From: Nematostella vectensis
Taxonomy: Eukaryota > Cnidaria > Anthozoa > Actiniaria > Edwardsiidae
Reading direction: 5' to 3'
Length of the DNA stretch: 64,000 bases
Assembly: GCF_932526225.1 (NCBI RefSeq)
Contig: NC_064043.1
Location: 3,121,501-3,185,500 of the forward strand
The position numbers were made by a program, and so were the translations under genes. Shown here one piece after another: positions 43,965 through 51,705 of this stretch. The notes beneath the pieces were generated by a model. The model searched no databases, was not told the DNA's origin, and worked only from the letters and a program-made list of their open reading frames with translations. Every line of letters starts with the position of its first letter. Position 1 is the stretch's first letter.

Positions 43965-44399
43965 ATGTCTGACGAAAATCAAGAGGTTGAGCAAATCACA
44001 AAGGACCCTCCCCCCAGGAAGAAGAGTGCCGCTAAGGAGAAAGATCCTATAAAAGTCGCTTCTGGTAAGAGAGTTGCCGAATATAATAGGAGGTGTAGAG
44101 AAGCACTTGCTAGGGAGATGAAACGCGAGGCGGAGGCGAGTTCAGAAGACGCTGCACGAGCAGAGACACCCCACCAAGAGGGAGCTCGAGAGGATAGCCT
44201 CTCGGACGCTTGGATTCCAGAGCTATCGTTTACAACTGTACTGGCTCTAGTCGGAATAGGGCTCACCGCATTGGATATGTATATGCGTTTTTACAAAAAG
44301 ACGCCTAAGATCAACGCCAACGAGACTGAAACTTTCGAGAGGCCTGCCGCCCGAGGGGCTAGCCTCCCGAACGCGACGCCAAAAATAGGAATGTTGTGA
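43965..44399 (+). CDS. Polinton-associated basic single-span membrane protein, 144 aa
   Basis: Charged N-terminal half with KDPIKVASGKRVAEYNRRC, a motif I recognise from other Polinton small proteins. One hydrophobic span follows (TTVLALVGIGLTALDMYM, about residues 90-107), then a short tail. Two palindromic elements lie in the frame, encoding AREDSLSD and ARGASLPN. It probably belongs to the virion or its membrane; this is inference. Its TGA lies inside the next gene's promoter motif. Confidence 0.7.
   Translation: MSDENQEVEQITKDPPPRKKSAAKEKDPIKVASGKRVAEYNRRCREALAREMKREAEASSEDAARAETPHQEGAREDSLSDAWIPELSFTTVLALVGIGLTALDMYMRFYKKTPKINANETETFERPAARGASLPNATPKIGML
44187..44204. repeat. palindromic element copy 4 (in coding sequence)
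   Basis: CGAGAGGATAGCCTCTCG, perfect 7-bp stem and ATAG loop, preceded by GGGAGCT. Confidence 0.8.
44352..44369. repeat. palindromic element copy 5 (in coding sequence)
   Basis: CGAGGGGCTAGCCTCCCG, one mismatch in the stem. Confidence 0.75.
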
Positions 44400-44407
44400 T
44401 TTAAAGA
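44396..44407 (+). promoter_or_regulatory. Polinton promoter motif
   Basis: GTGATTTAAAGA; TTTAAA 35 nt before the ATG at 44435; its TGA is the stop codon of the upstream gene. Confidence 0.75.
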
Positions 44408-44434
44408 TTATCTGAATCTGTAATAAATAAAATC

Positions 44435-44659
44435 ATGTCAACTGAAAACAAACTTGTGAAAACGATCACCGACTCAGCAGTCATCATCGGATTAGCCGCC
44501 GGTATGGGTTATGTTGCTAAAAAGGCTATGAAAGAGTCATTCATCAGCGACCCTTCGTCAAGTGTTACAAACTACGCTAAATGGGTTGCTGTCCTGTCCG
44601 GTAGTATGTATCTGAAAGATTATCTGGAAACACAAAAGATTTTGCCAAAACCGCTGTAG
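44435..44659 (+). CDS. Polinton-associated small membrane protein, 74 aa
   Basis: Two hydrophobic stretches (AVIIGLAAGMGYVAKK and YAKWVAVLSGSMYLKDYL) around a polar DPSSSVTNY turn, ending QKILPKPL. This size and pattern recur beside Polinton capsid genes in invertebrates as I remember them; the role is unknown, perhaps virion membrane or lysis. Its stop is followed directly by the next promoter motif. Confidence 0.7.
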   Translation: MSTENKLVKTITDSAVIIGLAAGMGYVAKKAMKESFISDPSSSVTNYAKWVAVLSGSMYLKDYLETQKILPKPL

Positions 44660-44671
44660 GTGACTTAAAGA
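44660..44671 (+). promoter_or_regulatory. Polinton promoter motif
   Basis: GTGACTTAAAGA; CTTAAA 28 nt before the ATG at 44692. Confidence 0.7.
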
Positions 44672-44691
44672 TCTTATAGATTGATTAATAA

Positions 44692-45108
44692 ATGGCGAGT
44701 ATAGCATTTATGATTGGTGGAGCTATTCTTAATGCGACGGCATTCGTTGGAGGGAGTTACCTAGCGAGATACTTATCTTCTGACGCTACTCATGTTGATA
44801 AAGAAAAAATAAGACACGATAAAGCGCTTGAAAAGTATCAACAAGCAATGGGTGATTGGCAGAAAAAACGACAGGAATATCAGGATTGGTTGGGGGAAGA
44901 ATATAATAATAAACTTCGTGCAGACCAGAATGATAAGGAGACCGATCAGGCTTTCAAACTATACGCTCAAACACATCCAGATTTTGATTTGAAAGAGCCT
45001 GAGCTCTCAGATTACTACAGACCAAGTAGCAACCAAAAGATGGGAGAGATGGCATATGTTGGAGGTGGAATGTTAGCTCTTGGCTATGTAGCGAGTAGGT
45101 GGATATGA
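44692..45108 (+). CDS. Polinton-associated membrane protein, 138 aa
   Basis: N-terminal hydrophobic segment (ASIAFMIGGAILNATAFVGG), a central charged helix likely to form a coiled coil (KALEKYQQAMGDWQKKRQEY), a conserved-looking ELSDYYRPS, and a C-terminal hydrophobic segment (MAYVGGGMLALGYVASRW). I recognise the layout from other Polintons; function unknown. Confidence 0.7.
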   Translation: MASIAFMIGGAILNATAFVGGSYLARYLSSDATHVDKEKIRHDKALEKYQQAMGDWQKKRQEYQDWLGEEYNNKLRADQNDKETDQAFKLYAQTHPDFDLKEPELSDYYRPSSNQKMGEMAYVGGGMLALGYVASRWI

Positions 45109-45114
45109 GCCGGC

Positions 45115-45126
45115 ACGACTTAAAGA
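45115..45126 (+). promoter_or_regulatory. Polinton promoter motif
   Basis: ACGACTTAAAGA; CTTAAA 34 nt before the ATG at 45153. Confidence 0.65.
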
Positions 45127-45152
45127 TTTCTTATTTTCAAACAAAATAAGAA

Positions 45153-46175
45153 ATGGATATAGATTTTGATCCCACAACAGAAGAAGGTAGAGAAGATTTG
45201 AATACTACCGTGGACGAAGAATATGATTCTCTTCTTCCAAACGATGATGAGGGAGTAGAACCATGGATTAAAAGGATCTCAACTAGATTCGGTAGAGCTA
45301 CAAGCCACGTGATAGGGAGGTTGCGTGATTTATGGAAAACACGAAACCCTGGGAAGGCTGTCCCCGAGTACATGGAGTTACAGAATATGGGGGGTTCTTC
45401 TTCAACGGACGCACTTAGGGTAGACCTTTTGTTATCGAAATATCCAGATCTTGATGAAAATTTAGTTCAGATTTCAACGGATGAAAGAGGGAAACAATTC
45501 ATTTCCTTCTATTCTGCGAGAAAAGGTGGTTGGACTAGACCAGAAAGGTTGTATAATGAGGATAGAACGGTGCGGAAGAGTGTTGACGACAAAATCAGAT
45601 CCGGAAAGTACAAGCAAATTCAGATTCAACTCGATGAACTAGACGCTACAGGTAATACACTCAGAGAAGAAGAAGAGAGAAACACCGAGCAAATGAGAAA
45701 AAATAATGAGGAACGAAGTGAAACAACTAACCAAGAAAGACTAAGAGCTATAGATCGTAAAAATGAAGAGCTCAGCGAAAGAAATTCTGTCATAGATGAG
45801 ACTTTGGAAGAGAATCAATTGGAGAGAGAAAATCTTGAAGAGAGAATGCCGTTGAAAGATCGTGTCAAAGCGATTTTTAAGAAATACGGATTTACAGTCG
45901 CTGCTGTCGTTACCGCTGTGGGTGTTGTTATCGGTGTTATCGTCTCTAACCTGAAGACGGGTTTGACAAGTGTTGTAAAAGGCGTTGGAGACGGTCTTAA
46001 AACAATAGGCAAGAAATTAGGAGAAATACTCCCAGGAATGGTTGGTGCGATAGCTAGTTTCATCTTTAGAACGGCAGGTGAAGTTGTTGGCTTTTTAGCT
46101 AAAAACGCATGGCTTCTCATCGTCGCTGTCGTCCTGTATTTCGTAGAACGATTTAAAAGGAGACGGAAATCATAA
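45153..46175 (+). CDS. Polinton-associated coiled-coil protein with C-terminal membrane region, 340 aa
   Basis: Acidic start (MDIDFDPTTEEGREDLNTT), a middle domain (GWTRPERLYNEDRTVRKS), a long Glu/Arg/Asn-rich coiled coil (about residues 150-230), then KAIFKKYGFTVAAVVTAVG with a hydrophobic span. An amphipathic Gly/Lys-rich part (KGVGDGLKTIGKKLGEILPG) and a last span (AWLLIVAVVLYFVERF) close the protein. The C-terminal part is one I know from many Polintons. The amphipathic region might perturb membranes during entry or exit; that is speculation. Confidence 0.72.
   Translation: MDIDFDPTTEEGREDLNTTVDEEYDSLLPNDDEGVEPWIKRISTRFGRATSHVIGRLRDLWKTRNPGKAVPEYMELQNMGGSSSTDALRVDLLLSKYPDLDENLVQISTDERGKQFISFYSARKGGWTRPERLYNEDRTVRKSVDDKIRSGKYKQIQIQLDELDATGNTLREEEERNTEQMRKNNEERSETTNQERLRAIDRKNEELSERNSVIDETLEENQLERENLEERMPLKDRVKAIFKKYGFTVAAVVTAVGVVIGVIVSNLKTGLTSVVKGVGDGLKTIGKKLGEILPGMVGAIASFIFRTAGEVVGFLAKNAWLLIVAVVLYFVERFKRRRKS
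46148..46159 (+). promoter_or_regulatory. Polinton promoter motif inside the upstream coding sequence
   Basis: ACGATTTAAAAG; TTTAAA 27 nt before the ATG at 46179, entirely within the last codons of the 340-aa protein. Confidence 0.6.
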
Positions 46176-46178
46176 CAA

Positions 46179-46802
46179 ATGGTATTACTCTACATTGAAG
46201 GGAACGTTGGTGACTTTACCGTCTATTTAGAACACCCTATTGAAAAGCCGCGGTTTATCGCGCTGCGAGGATGTGCGTTTCATAATCGTTGTAACAGTCT
46301 CTCAAGCGAGGGAACGGTCTCCAACGGTGAGAACATTATCCTTAGGATCCCCGCGGGGCAGTATACGATCGAGACGCTAAAACGTCAAATAGATGGGGGT
46401 ATGCGTCTTGGTGAAAAGTCAGTCTCTATTAGAGACTCGTCACTCGAAGTTCATCGGAACGTCGTGTTGAATGAGCCGCTCGCCTGCCTGTTAGGACTCA
46501 AGACCAGGGAGCTGGAAGCAAACACTCGCCACGAGATAAAGATGATAGGTCACGAGGCTATTTTTATCCACTGCGATCTTGTGAACGCGTCCGACTCCCT
46601 CCAACAAGGGGCGCCCTCACAAATCCTAGCAAGTGTAGAACTTGATGAAGGAAAGATATACCTCAATCCAAGCGATCCGGTACGGATTAGTACCACATCA
46701 GTCGGTTACGTGAGTAGTCTCCGTCTTAGTATAAAGGGCGGTGACGGAAACACAATAGAGCGCGGTCTCTACCCGATACGTCTAATCTTAGAAATTACTT
46801 AA
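46179..46802 (+). CDS. probable Polinton minor capsid (penton-type, single jelly-roll) protein
   Basis: 207 codons, beta-rich, no membrane span. The segment LRIPAGQYTIETLKRQI, then LACLLGLKTRELEANTRHE, then AIFIHCDLVNASDSLQQGAP and ILASVELDEGKIY resembles the minor capsid/penton-like proteins of Polintons. It starts four bases after the preceding stop. I cannot verify the fold without a structure prediction; another virion protein is possible. Confidence 0.6.
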   Translation: MVLLYIEGNVGDFTVYLEHPIEKPRFIALRGCAFHNRCNSLSSEGTVSNGENIILRIPAGQYTIETLKRQIDGGMRLGEKSVSIRDSSLEVHRNVVLNEPLACLLGLKTRELEANTRHEIKMIGHEAIFIHCDLVNASDSLQQGAPSQILASVELDEGKIYLNPSDPVRISTTSVGYVSSLRLSIKGGDGNTIERGLYPIRLILEIT

Positions 46803-46805
46803 AGA
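46794..46805 (+). promoter_or_regulatory. Polinton promoter motif
   Basis: ATTACTTAAAGA; CTTAAA 32 nt before the ATG at 46830; its TAA is the stop codon of the upstream gene. Confidence 0.65.
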
Positions 46806-46829
46806 ATAAACTCTCCCCATAATAAAGCT

Positions 46830-47435
46830 ATGGAAGAGTACAACTCGATCTACCCGAACGTACCCCGAGGGGTCAGCCCCTCGGGTGATAACTTCAGACT
46901 CCAAAAGACCCACGATGTTTTGGGAAGTTTGGAGCAAGAAGTTAAACATTACGAGAACGTGAGGAAAAAGTATAAACGAGGGCAGAGCGTGTTTTCAAAG
47001 TTAAGTGTGGTCTTAGGACTCTTATCCGTCATTCTTGGGTCTAGTGGTTTGGGGACTTCTCTGTCAGGTTTGGGCATCATCGTTGGAGTTCCGTTGGGTG
47101 CTTTGGCTGGTGTTTTCGGTCTCACCTCTGTAGGCTGTGCGGCGGTTTCTAAACGGCTGTCGCAAAAAGTCTCCAAGCACGACCAAACAGCGGCGATGGC
47201 AAAGGCAAAAGTAAATAGCATACGCGACCTGGTCTCTAAAGCTTTAAAAGACAACAAAATATCAGACGAAGAGTTCTCTTTAATCTTGAACGAGTTGGAC
47301 AAGTTTGAGGCTCTAAAGCTCCAGATCCGTCAAAAGTCGGTAAGAGAGGACGAAAAAAACGTAAACATTACCAAGCTGAGGGAAACAGTAAGAGAAGAGA
47401 TTTTGAAAGACCTGGCGAGTCGACCCGCTCGGTGA
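46830..47435 (+). CDS. Polinton-associated hydrophobic-core protein, 201 aa
   Basis: Starts EEYNSIYPNVPRGVSPSGD, where RGVSPS is a palindromic insertion. A helix KHYENVRKKYKRGQSVFSKL follows, then a Gly-rich double hydrophobic region (VVLGLLSVILGSSGLGTSL and GIIVGVPLGALAGVFGLTS). Next is SKRLSQKVSKHDQTAAMAKA, and finally a charged helical tail. I recognise this protein type as widespread in invertebrate Polintons and often seen alone in genome annotations; the role is unknown. Confidence 0.72.
   Translation: MEEYNSIYPNVPRGVSPSGDNFRLQKTHDVLGSLEQEVKHYENVRKKYKRGQSVFSKLSVVLGLLSVILGSSGLGTSLSGLGIIVGVPLGALAGVFGLTSVGCAAVSKRLSQKVSKHDQTAAMAKAKVNSIRDLVSKALKDNKISDEEFSLILNELDKFEALKLQIRQKSVREDEKNVNITKLRETVREEILKDLASRPAR
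46866..46883. repeat. palindromic element copy 6 (in coding sequence)
   Basis: CGAGGGGTCAGCCCCTCG, a perfect palindrome extendable to a 9-bp stem (46864-46885), twelve codons after the start. Confidence 0.82.
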
Positions 47436-47493
47436 AATTTCTGTACGAGAGAACCCCCGTCGGATGGATCTATGAATTGAGATGCGTAAAGGA

Positions 47494-47505
47494 CTGATTT
47501 AAAAA
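47494..47505 (+). promoter_or_regulatory. Polinton promoter motif
   Basis: CTGATTTAAAAA; TTTAAA 28 nt before the ATG at 47526 (only 16 nt before that at 47514). Confidence 0.65.
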
Positions 47506-47513
47506 CATCTTAT

Positions 47514-49040
47514 ATGTCATATAAGATGAAGTTTACAGAATTTGTGAAAAGGTACCCTTACTATTCACGCTTAAGGTTCTCTGCCGACGAGCACGGCAAT
47601 GCGCAATTCGTTTTCAATGGGGACGAATACGATCCATTCGACAAGAATGGGAATCTAGTCAAAACGTTATATCACTTCCCTGGTAATAGCTGGAAACCCG
47701 AGAATATCCAGGATTTTCTAGTCGCCGACGACACACAAGCATACAAGGAAACGATCCAGCAACTGTTTGGGTTCCCAAAACAATACAGACTAGACGCGCG
47801 TGCAGAGTACAAGATATTGCCGTTGGACGAAAACCCTACGAGAAATAATTACGTCTCTTTTGATGTTTTTATAACACCAAAGGTGAAGACACACTTTGTT
47901 TTTAGGGACATATTCACCGACAGCTTGCTAGTATTCAGAACAGCAAAGGAGGCTAGTAGGTGGCTCGACGCCCCGAACCTCAGTTATTGGAGTCAAGCCT
48001 TAAATTTTGCTATGTTTTGCGCGACTGCTGGATGTGGTGTGACGCGTGACATGATTGACGGCTCTCAAGTGGGGTCATTCTACAGATTTCACATCATTTT
48101 CACTATCAGACGAATATTAAACGAGCTACAATGCCCTCTTCCAAAAGATAGGCTCTTTAGTTGGAATAAAAACTTCTACAGCGAAGCGGCTTACCAAAAA
48201 CTAAGAACAGAATTCCGAACTGGTGACGATTTCCGGTTCCTCGGACCGATAAATCATGGGTTAGGGAACGTTTATAATTATGATTATCACGGCTTGTCAT
48301 CTTCTAACGACAAGTATAAGCCTTATGACACCATTGATCAATTACACGACGAATGGGACGCTGCCAAAAGCGACCACGAACACATGAATCACTTTGAGAT
48401 CGAATACCTGAAAGATCTTAGAACTGGGTTTCAGTATGAGTGGTTCTTTCCGGAAAAATCAATGGGGTTAACCAAAGCTGGGTTGTCTAGGATAAACCAG
48501 AGCATCGAAGCCTTTGTTTACTGTATTCTAGGCGCGCAAGTTCAGACCCGGTCGTCAATCGTTGGTGATAGCGGTTCAGCTCAGGAAACGAAACAGGTCT
48601 TTTCGAAACTCTTTGAAAGCGCGGTGGTGGAAAACAGTATATCGAAAAGTATACAACGGTATCAGTCTGCTTTACAACAGGCGAGACAAAAACTAGACCT
48701 GGCTTTCGCCCTCGGCTGTTGGTTAAGTCCATCGTATCTTGTGATAAATAACAACACTTCGATCGCTGGCTATAATAACAAGTTACAAAAAGCCACCACA
48801 GATATGAAACTGGGGTTGAATCCGATAAATAACGAGATAAAAACGATCCCAAAACATAATATGGGTCATTCAAAGATTGTGTTACCTCATACCGAGTCAG
48901 TCACGGCTCACAAACCGGAACCGGAGGCGAAAACTAACCCAAAGCCGGACGTGATTAAACCCACGAACACACAGCACGAAACTAACCTTGCCACGATCAC
49001 AGCCTTTACGGCTGGTTTAGCTTGGTATCTATTCCGGTAA
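47514..49040 (+). CDS. large Polinton-associated protein, 504-508 aa
   Basis: The second ATG (47526, MKFTEFVKRYPYY) matches the promoter spacing of other genes and is preferred. Mixed alpha/beta soluble body with LGPINHGLGNVYNYDYHG, a Ser/Gln-rich region (QVQTRSSIVGDSGSAQETKQ) and a helical segment (SKSIQRYQSALQQARQKLD). GYNNKLQKATTDMKLGLNPI follows, then a Pro/Lys-rich linker and a C-terminal hydrophobic anchor (LATITAFTAGLAWYLF). I have seen the GYNNKL region in other Polintons, without a function. A 23-bp near-perfect palindrome covers the start region. Confidence 0.7.
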   Translation: MSYKMKFTEFVKRYPYYSRLRFSADEHGNAQFVFNGDEYDPFDKNGNLVKTLYHFPGNSWKPENIQDFLVADDTQAYKETIQQLFGFPKQYRLDARAEYKILPLDENPTRNNYVSFDVFITPKVKTHFVFRDIFTDSLLVFRTAKEASRWLDAPNLSYWSQALNFAMFCATAGCGVTRDMIDGSQVGSFYRFHIIFTIRRILNELQCPLPKDRLFSWNKNFYSEAAYQKLRTEFRTGDDFRFLGPINHGLGNVYNYDYHGLSSSNDKYKPYDTIDQLHDEWDAAKSDHEHMNHFEIEYLKDLRTGFQYEWFFPEKSMGLTKAGLSRINQSIEAFVYCILGAQVQTRSSIVGDSGSAQETKQVFSKLFESAVVENSISKSIQRYQSALQQARQKLDLAFALGCWLSPSYLVINNNTSIAGYNNKLQKATTDMKLGLNPINNEIKTIPKHNMGHSKIVLPHTESVTAHKPEPEAKTNPKPDVIKPTNTQHETNLATITAFTAGLAWYLFR

Positions 49041-49252
49041 CATGCGGGGTGCATGTGGACGGATGTGACGTACCGCAAGAAGACAATACCTGTTCACGTG
49101 CCAAACAATAGACTGCATACCAGACCACCCTGGCGACCGCGAACTCCCAATGTAAATACAAAACCTATTTTCAGAATCGCTAGTTGTTAGGGCGATTAGG
49201 AATGTATGTGTTTTGTAACGTGAGACGCGTTACAAAACTGAGTGGGTCAATG

Positions 49253-49600
49253 CTAATTTCCGTTACACGTTCTGCAATGGTGCTTTTGTCTATCGTGTTC
49301 GCATATTTGAGACCCTCCGCATAACTTACAAAAGGGTCTCTGTTTGCCGTGTCCACACATCCCTTTCCCCTTGCAGTCTTTACAGACATATCTTGCTCGT
49401 CTGTGCTCACAAATGCTACCGCCGTTACATTCTCTGCACCGCGTTTTTCTCCGGTTGTGAGGGCAGATTTGCGATCCGTGACAATCTTTGCAATAATATT
49501 TCACTCTACCATGAAGACACTTATAATCCGTTGTTCGCTTTACGGGGGATACTTTCGGGTCTTTCACCGTTTGGTTCTCCATTTCTATCAAACCGGTCAT
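49253..49600 (-). CDS. Polinton protein with CxH zinc repeats
   Basis: 115 codons from the first ATG, 109 from the preferred second ATG (49582). After a short leader there are four to five ~18-residue repeats of the form C-x2-C-x5-C-x-H-x6, for example CKDCHGSQICPHNRRKTRC and CRECNGGSICEH. Repeats of this type are common in nucleocytoplasmic giant viruses and in protists, where they are presumed to bind zinc; no function is established that I know of. Promoter plus first ~18 codons are nearly identical to those of PolB. Convergent with the 508-aa gene. Confidence 0.75.
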   Translation of the reverse strand: MTGLIEMENQTVKDPKVSPVKRTTDYKCLHGRVKYYCKDCHGSQICPHNRRKTRCRECNGGSICEHRRARYVCKDCKGKGMCGHGKQRPFCKLCGGSQICEHDRQKHHCRTCNGN

Positions 49601-49601
49601 G

Positions 49602-49613
49602 TCCTTAAATCAC
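49602..49613 (-). promoter_or_regulatory. Polinton promoter motif, zinc-repeat gene
   Basis: GTGATTTAAGGA; TTTAAG 27 nt before the second ATG (49582). Confidence 0.65.
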
Positions 49614-49661
49614 TTTTCAGTTTTTCACGCCTCGATACTCACCCTCCTAGCCGGCCGACGT

Positions 49662-50486
49662 CTACCTGGCGAAACACTCTTCCAACATTCCCTTCTCTTG
49701 CTCATCCATGCACCAATCCCAAAACCTGTCTGGGTGCCAAGCTACTGGCATTAGTTCGTCCTCCAGCTTTCTACGGAATCTCACCTTGTGTAGCTTCTCC
49801 GGGAGCTCCTCATGCACGAGACTCCACCCCCAAGCTGCACGTATCACCGCGAGAATCTCGTGTAGACCTAAGAATCGCGCGTAGTTCATATGTACAATGA
49901 GATCGGTCGCGCCCCACTCCAAGCACATCCTGACGACCTCGAGGTTGCCAGATTCGGTGGCTGGTGTTATAGCATAGTCCGGGTCAAACTCGCTGAAGTT
50001 TTCTCTCAGCAACTTTAGAACCTCAACGTGACCATTGTACGCCGCCTCAGCGGTGGCCCAACCGACATCGACATCGGCACCTAGATCTATCAACAACTCA
50101 ACAACCCCCACCTGACCTTCCGCCGCCGCAGCACCCATGGCCTCGGTCATGGCCTCTCCTCCGTCGGCACAATACTCGCCCATCACCTTCAAAACCTCTA
50201 CGTGCCCGCCTTTCGCGGCCATGGACGCTGGATACATGAAGTCACAGGCGCCCGACTCACAACACATCTTAACGATCTCGGCGTGGCCGTTCATTGCGGC
50301 CCTGACCATCGGCTTTTCGAAATCCGTCGCACCCCAACTCTTACACAACCTCACGGTCTCGACGCACCCCTCCCACGCCGCGCGCTCCATAACGGCGTCA
50401 AAGTCTGCGGCTCCCCACCTCGCTAAGGTGGCGGCTTGATCCTCCACGGTGAGATTTGTAAGACTTCCAGCACTTTGCATATCCAT
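49662..50486 (-). CDS. Polinton ankyrin-repeat protein, 274 aa
   Basis: About six to seven ankyrin units of 30-34 residues (for example NGHAEIVKMCCESGACDF, GGHVEVLKVMGEY, EGQVGVVELLIDLGADVD, NGHVEVLKLL, SGNLEVVRMCLEWGATDL). A basic, Trp-rich tail follows (WHPDRFWDWCMDEQEKGM). Viral ankyrin proteins often bind host ubiquitin ligases or NF-kB components; no F-box is evident here. Start fixed by the promoter motif 26 nt upstream. Not part of the classical Polinton gene set, so probably an acquired accessory gene. Confidence 0.85.
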   Translation of the reverse strand: MDMQSAGSLTNLTVEDQAATLARWGAADFDAVMERAAWEGCVETVRLCKSWGATDFEKPMVRAAMNGHAEIVKMCCESGACDFMYPASMAAKGGHVEVLKVMGEYCADGGEAMTEAMGAAAAEGQVGVVELLIDLGADVDVGWATAEAAYNGHVEVLKLLRENFSEFDPDYAITPATESGNLEVVRMCLEWGATDLIVHMNYARFLGLHEILAVIRAAWGWSLVHEELPEKLHKVRFRRKLEDELMPVAWHPDRFWDWCMDEQEKGMLEECFAR

Positions 50487-50503
50487 TTTGTTATTACATC
50501 CAC

Positions 50504-50516
50504 GTCTTTAAACCAC
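50504..50516 (-). promoter_or_regulatory. Polinton promoter motif, ankyrin gene
   Basis: GTGGTTTAAAGAC; TTTAAA 26 nt before the ATG at 50486. Confidence 0.75.
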
Positions 50517-50607
50517 TTTTTTCGAATTTTTTTAGACGTGTTAATTCACATCTACTCCGAACTGACAGTTTTCTGGAAATCCTGATTTCTCTGGAAATCA
50601 GGAAACA

Positions 50608-51534
50608 TCATACCACACCAGGCGTACCCAGGACTGTGGCCACTTCTCTCGCTTTCCTACTGATGGTTAACTCGGAGACGCCCGTTCTTTCGGAGAATTT
50701 TTTAAGTGTAATATCGACCCCCTTTAGCCGTACCCAGTAATAGGTTAAAGCGACCGCAAAGGATTGTGGGCGAGCGCGATTCAACTCAGACGAGCGGTTC
50801 TTAGATCTGTAGTAGAGCTGGACCACCTCTCCCTTCTGTGCGGGGGACGCCGAGAATCTGTCCATCACGTCGTGAATGTGATGCACAACTGTGGGAGACG
50901 CTCCATGTAGTAAGTAATCTTTAGGCGCGTTAACACTAAAGATTTTTAGACCCTTAAGGCAGCTCTTCTTGCTCAATCCAAAAGTTTCCATCAAGGTTTT
51001 CGGTGTCTGACACTTACCGGACATCTTGTAGGCGTAGTAGATGCATGCAAAGACGATCGCCTTCCGTGGGTCGCCGCGAAAAATCTGGCCTTTCGTCACC
51101 TGAGTGTATATCTCGTTAGCTTTGGCTACAATTACCCCGCTAAAACCCATGTTCTCCACATCCTTGTCAATGTTTCTATCCTCAGACCTACGTACCTGGA
51201 CCCGACTTGGATTCGAAGACCGTTTGCCGTCGGAATGTCCGTAAAAACCCCATTCTCTTTCGTGCGCGATCACGCGCTGCATCTGTTCCCCGCACTCTAA
51301 GCAACTAGTGACCCCGTCTTCTGTGACCAGGTCGTCATGATTGCAAAGGGTGTTACTACTATCCTCGTCTCCCAAGGAGGCTCTACTAGTCTCGTATTTG
51401 GTGAGGGCTCGGTCAAACAGTGCAAACTCCGGCATGAGGGTGGGGACGTTAATCCTGGGTACCGGCCCGTCGGGGATATTATATGGTGGTGGTGACCGGT
51501 CTTCGGCCGTACGTTCAACCGTTTGTTCCCCCAT
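50608..51534 (-). CDS. Polinton-encoded TFIIB-like transcription factor
   Basis: 308 codons. After a Pro-rich leader with PVPRINVPTLMP comes a zinc-ribbon-like CNHDDL...CLECGEQM (about residues 63-85), then a basic linker. Cyclin-like repeat 1 follows (NEIYTQVTKG, RKAIVFACIYYAYKMSGKCQ, LSKKSCLKGLKIF; about 125-202) and cyclin-like repeat 2 (RPQSFAVALTYYWVRLKGVD, FSERTGVSELTISRKAREV; about 205-300). Ribbon, linker and two cyclin folds are the TFIIB plan, also found in giant viruses. It should recruit RNA polymerase II to core promoters and select the start site. It is not among the Polinton genes I know. Alternatives are a TFIIB-related factor used for late genes or a host capture. The HTH in repeat 2 (the BRE reader in TFIIB) looks intact. 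Confidence 0.78.
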   Translation of the reverse strand: MGEQTVERTAEDRSPPPYNIPDGPVPRINVPTLMPEFALFDRALTKYETSRASLGDEDSSNTLCNHDDLVTEDGVTSCLECGEQMQRVIAHEREWGFYGHSDGKRSSNPSRVQVRRSEDRNIDKDVENMGFSGVIVAKANEIYTQVTKGQIFRGDPRKAIVFACIYYAYKMSGKCQTPKTLMETFGLSKKSCLKGLKIFSVNAPKDYLLHGASPTVVHHIHDVMDRFSASPAQKGEVVQLYYRSKNRSSELNRARPQSFAVALTYYWVRLKGVDITLKKFSERTGVSELTISRKAREVATVLGTPGVV

Positions 51535-51551
51535 TTTATTGAACTGTTCAC

Positions 51552-51564
51552 GTCTTTAAGCCAC
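51552..51564 (-). promoter_or_regulatory. Polinton promoter motif, TFIIB-like gene
   Basis: GTGGCTTAAAGAC; CTTAAA 26 nt before the ATG at 51534. The 40 bp further upstream are an inverted copy of the PolB upstream region. Confidence 0.75.
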
Positions 51565-51705
51565 TTTTCAAAGGCTTTTTAGATGTGAAGTCAAGATGCT
51601 AGCCTCTCGAGCTGCCTCTAGGCGTGTTGTGTGTGGTCGCTAAGACTTCCGAAGGGGTCCGCGTGAGGGCGGTGCGGTCTAAAGTCTCCACACCTCATTC
51701 GTGGA

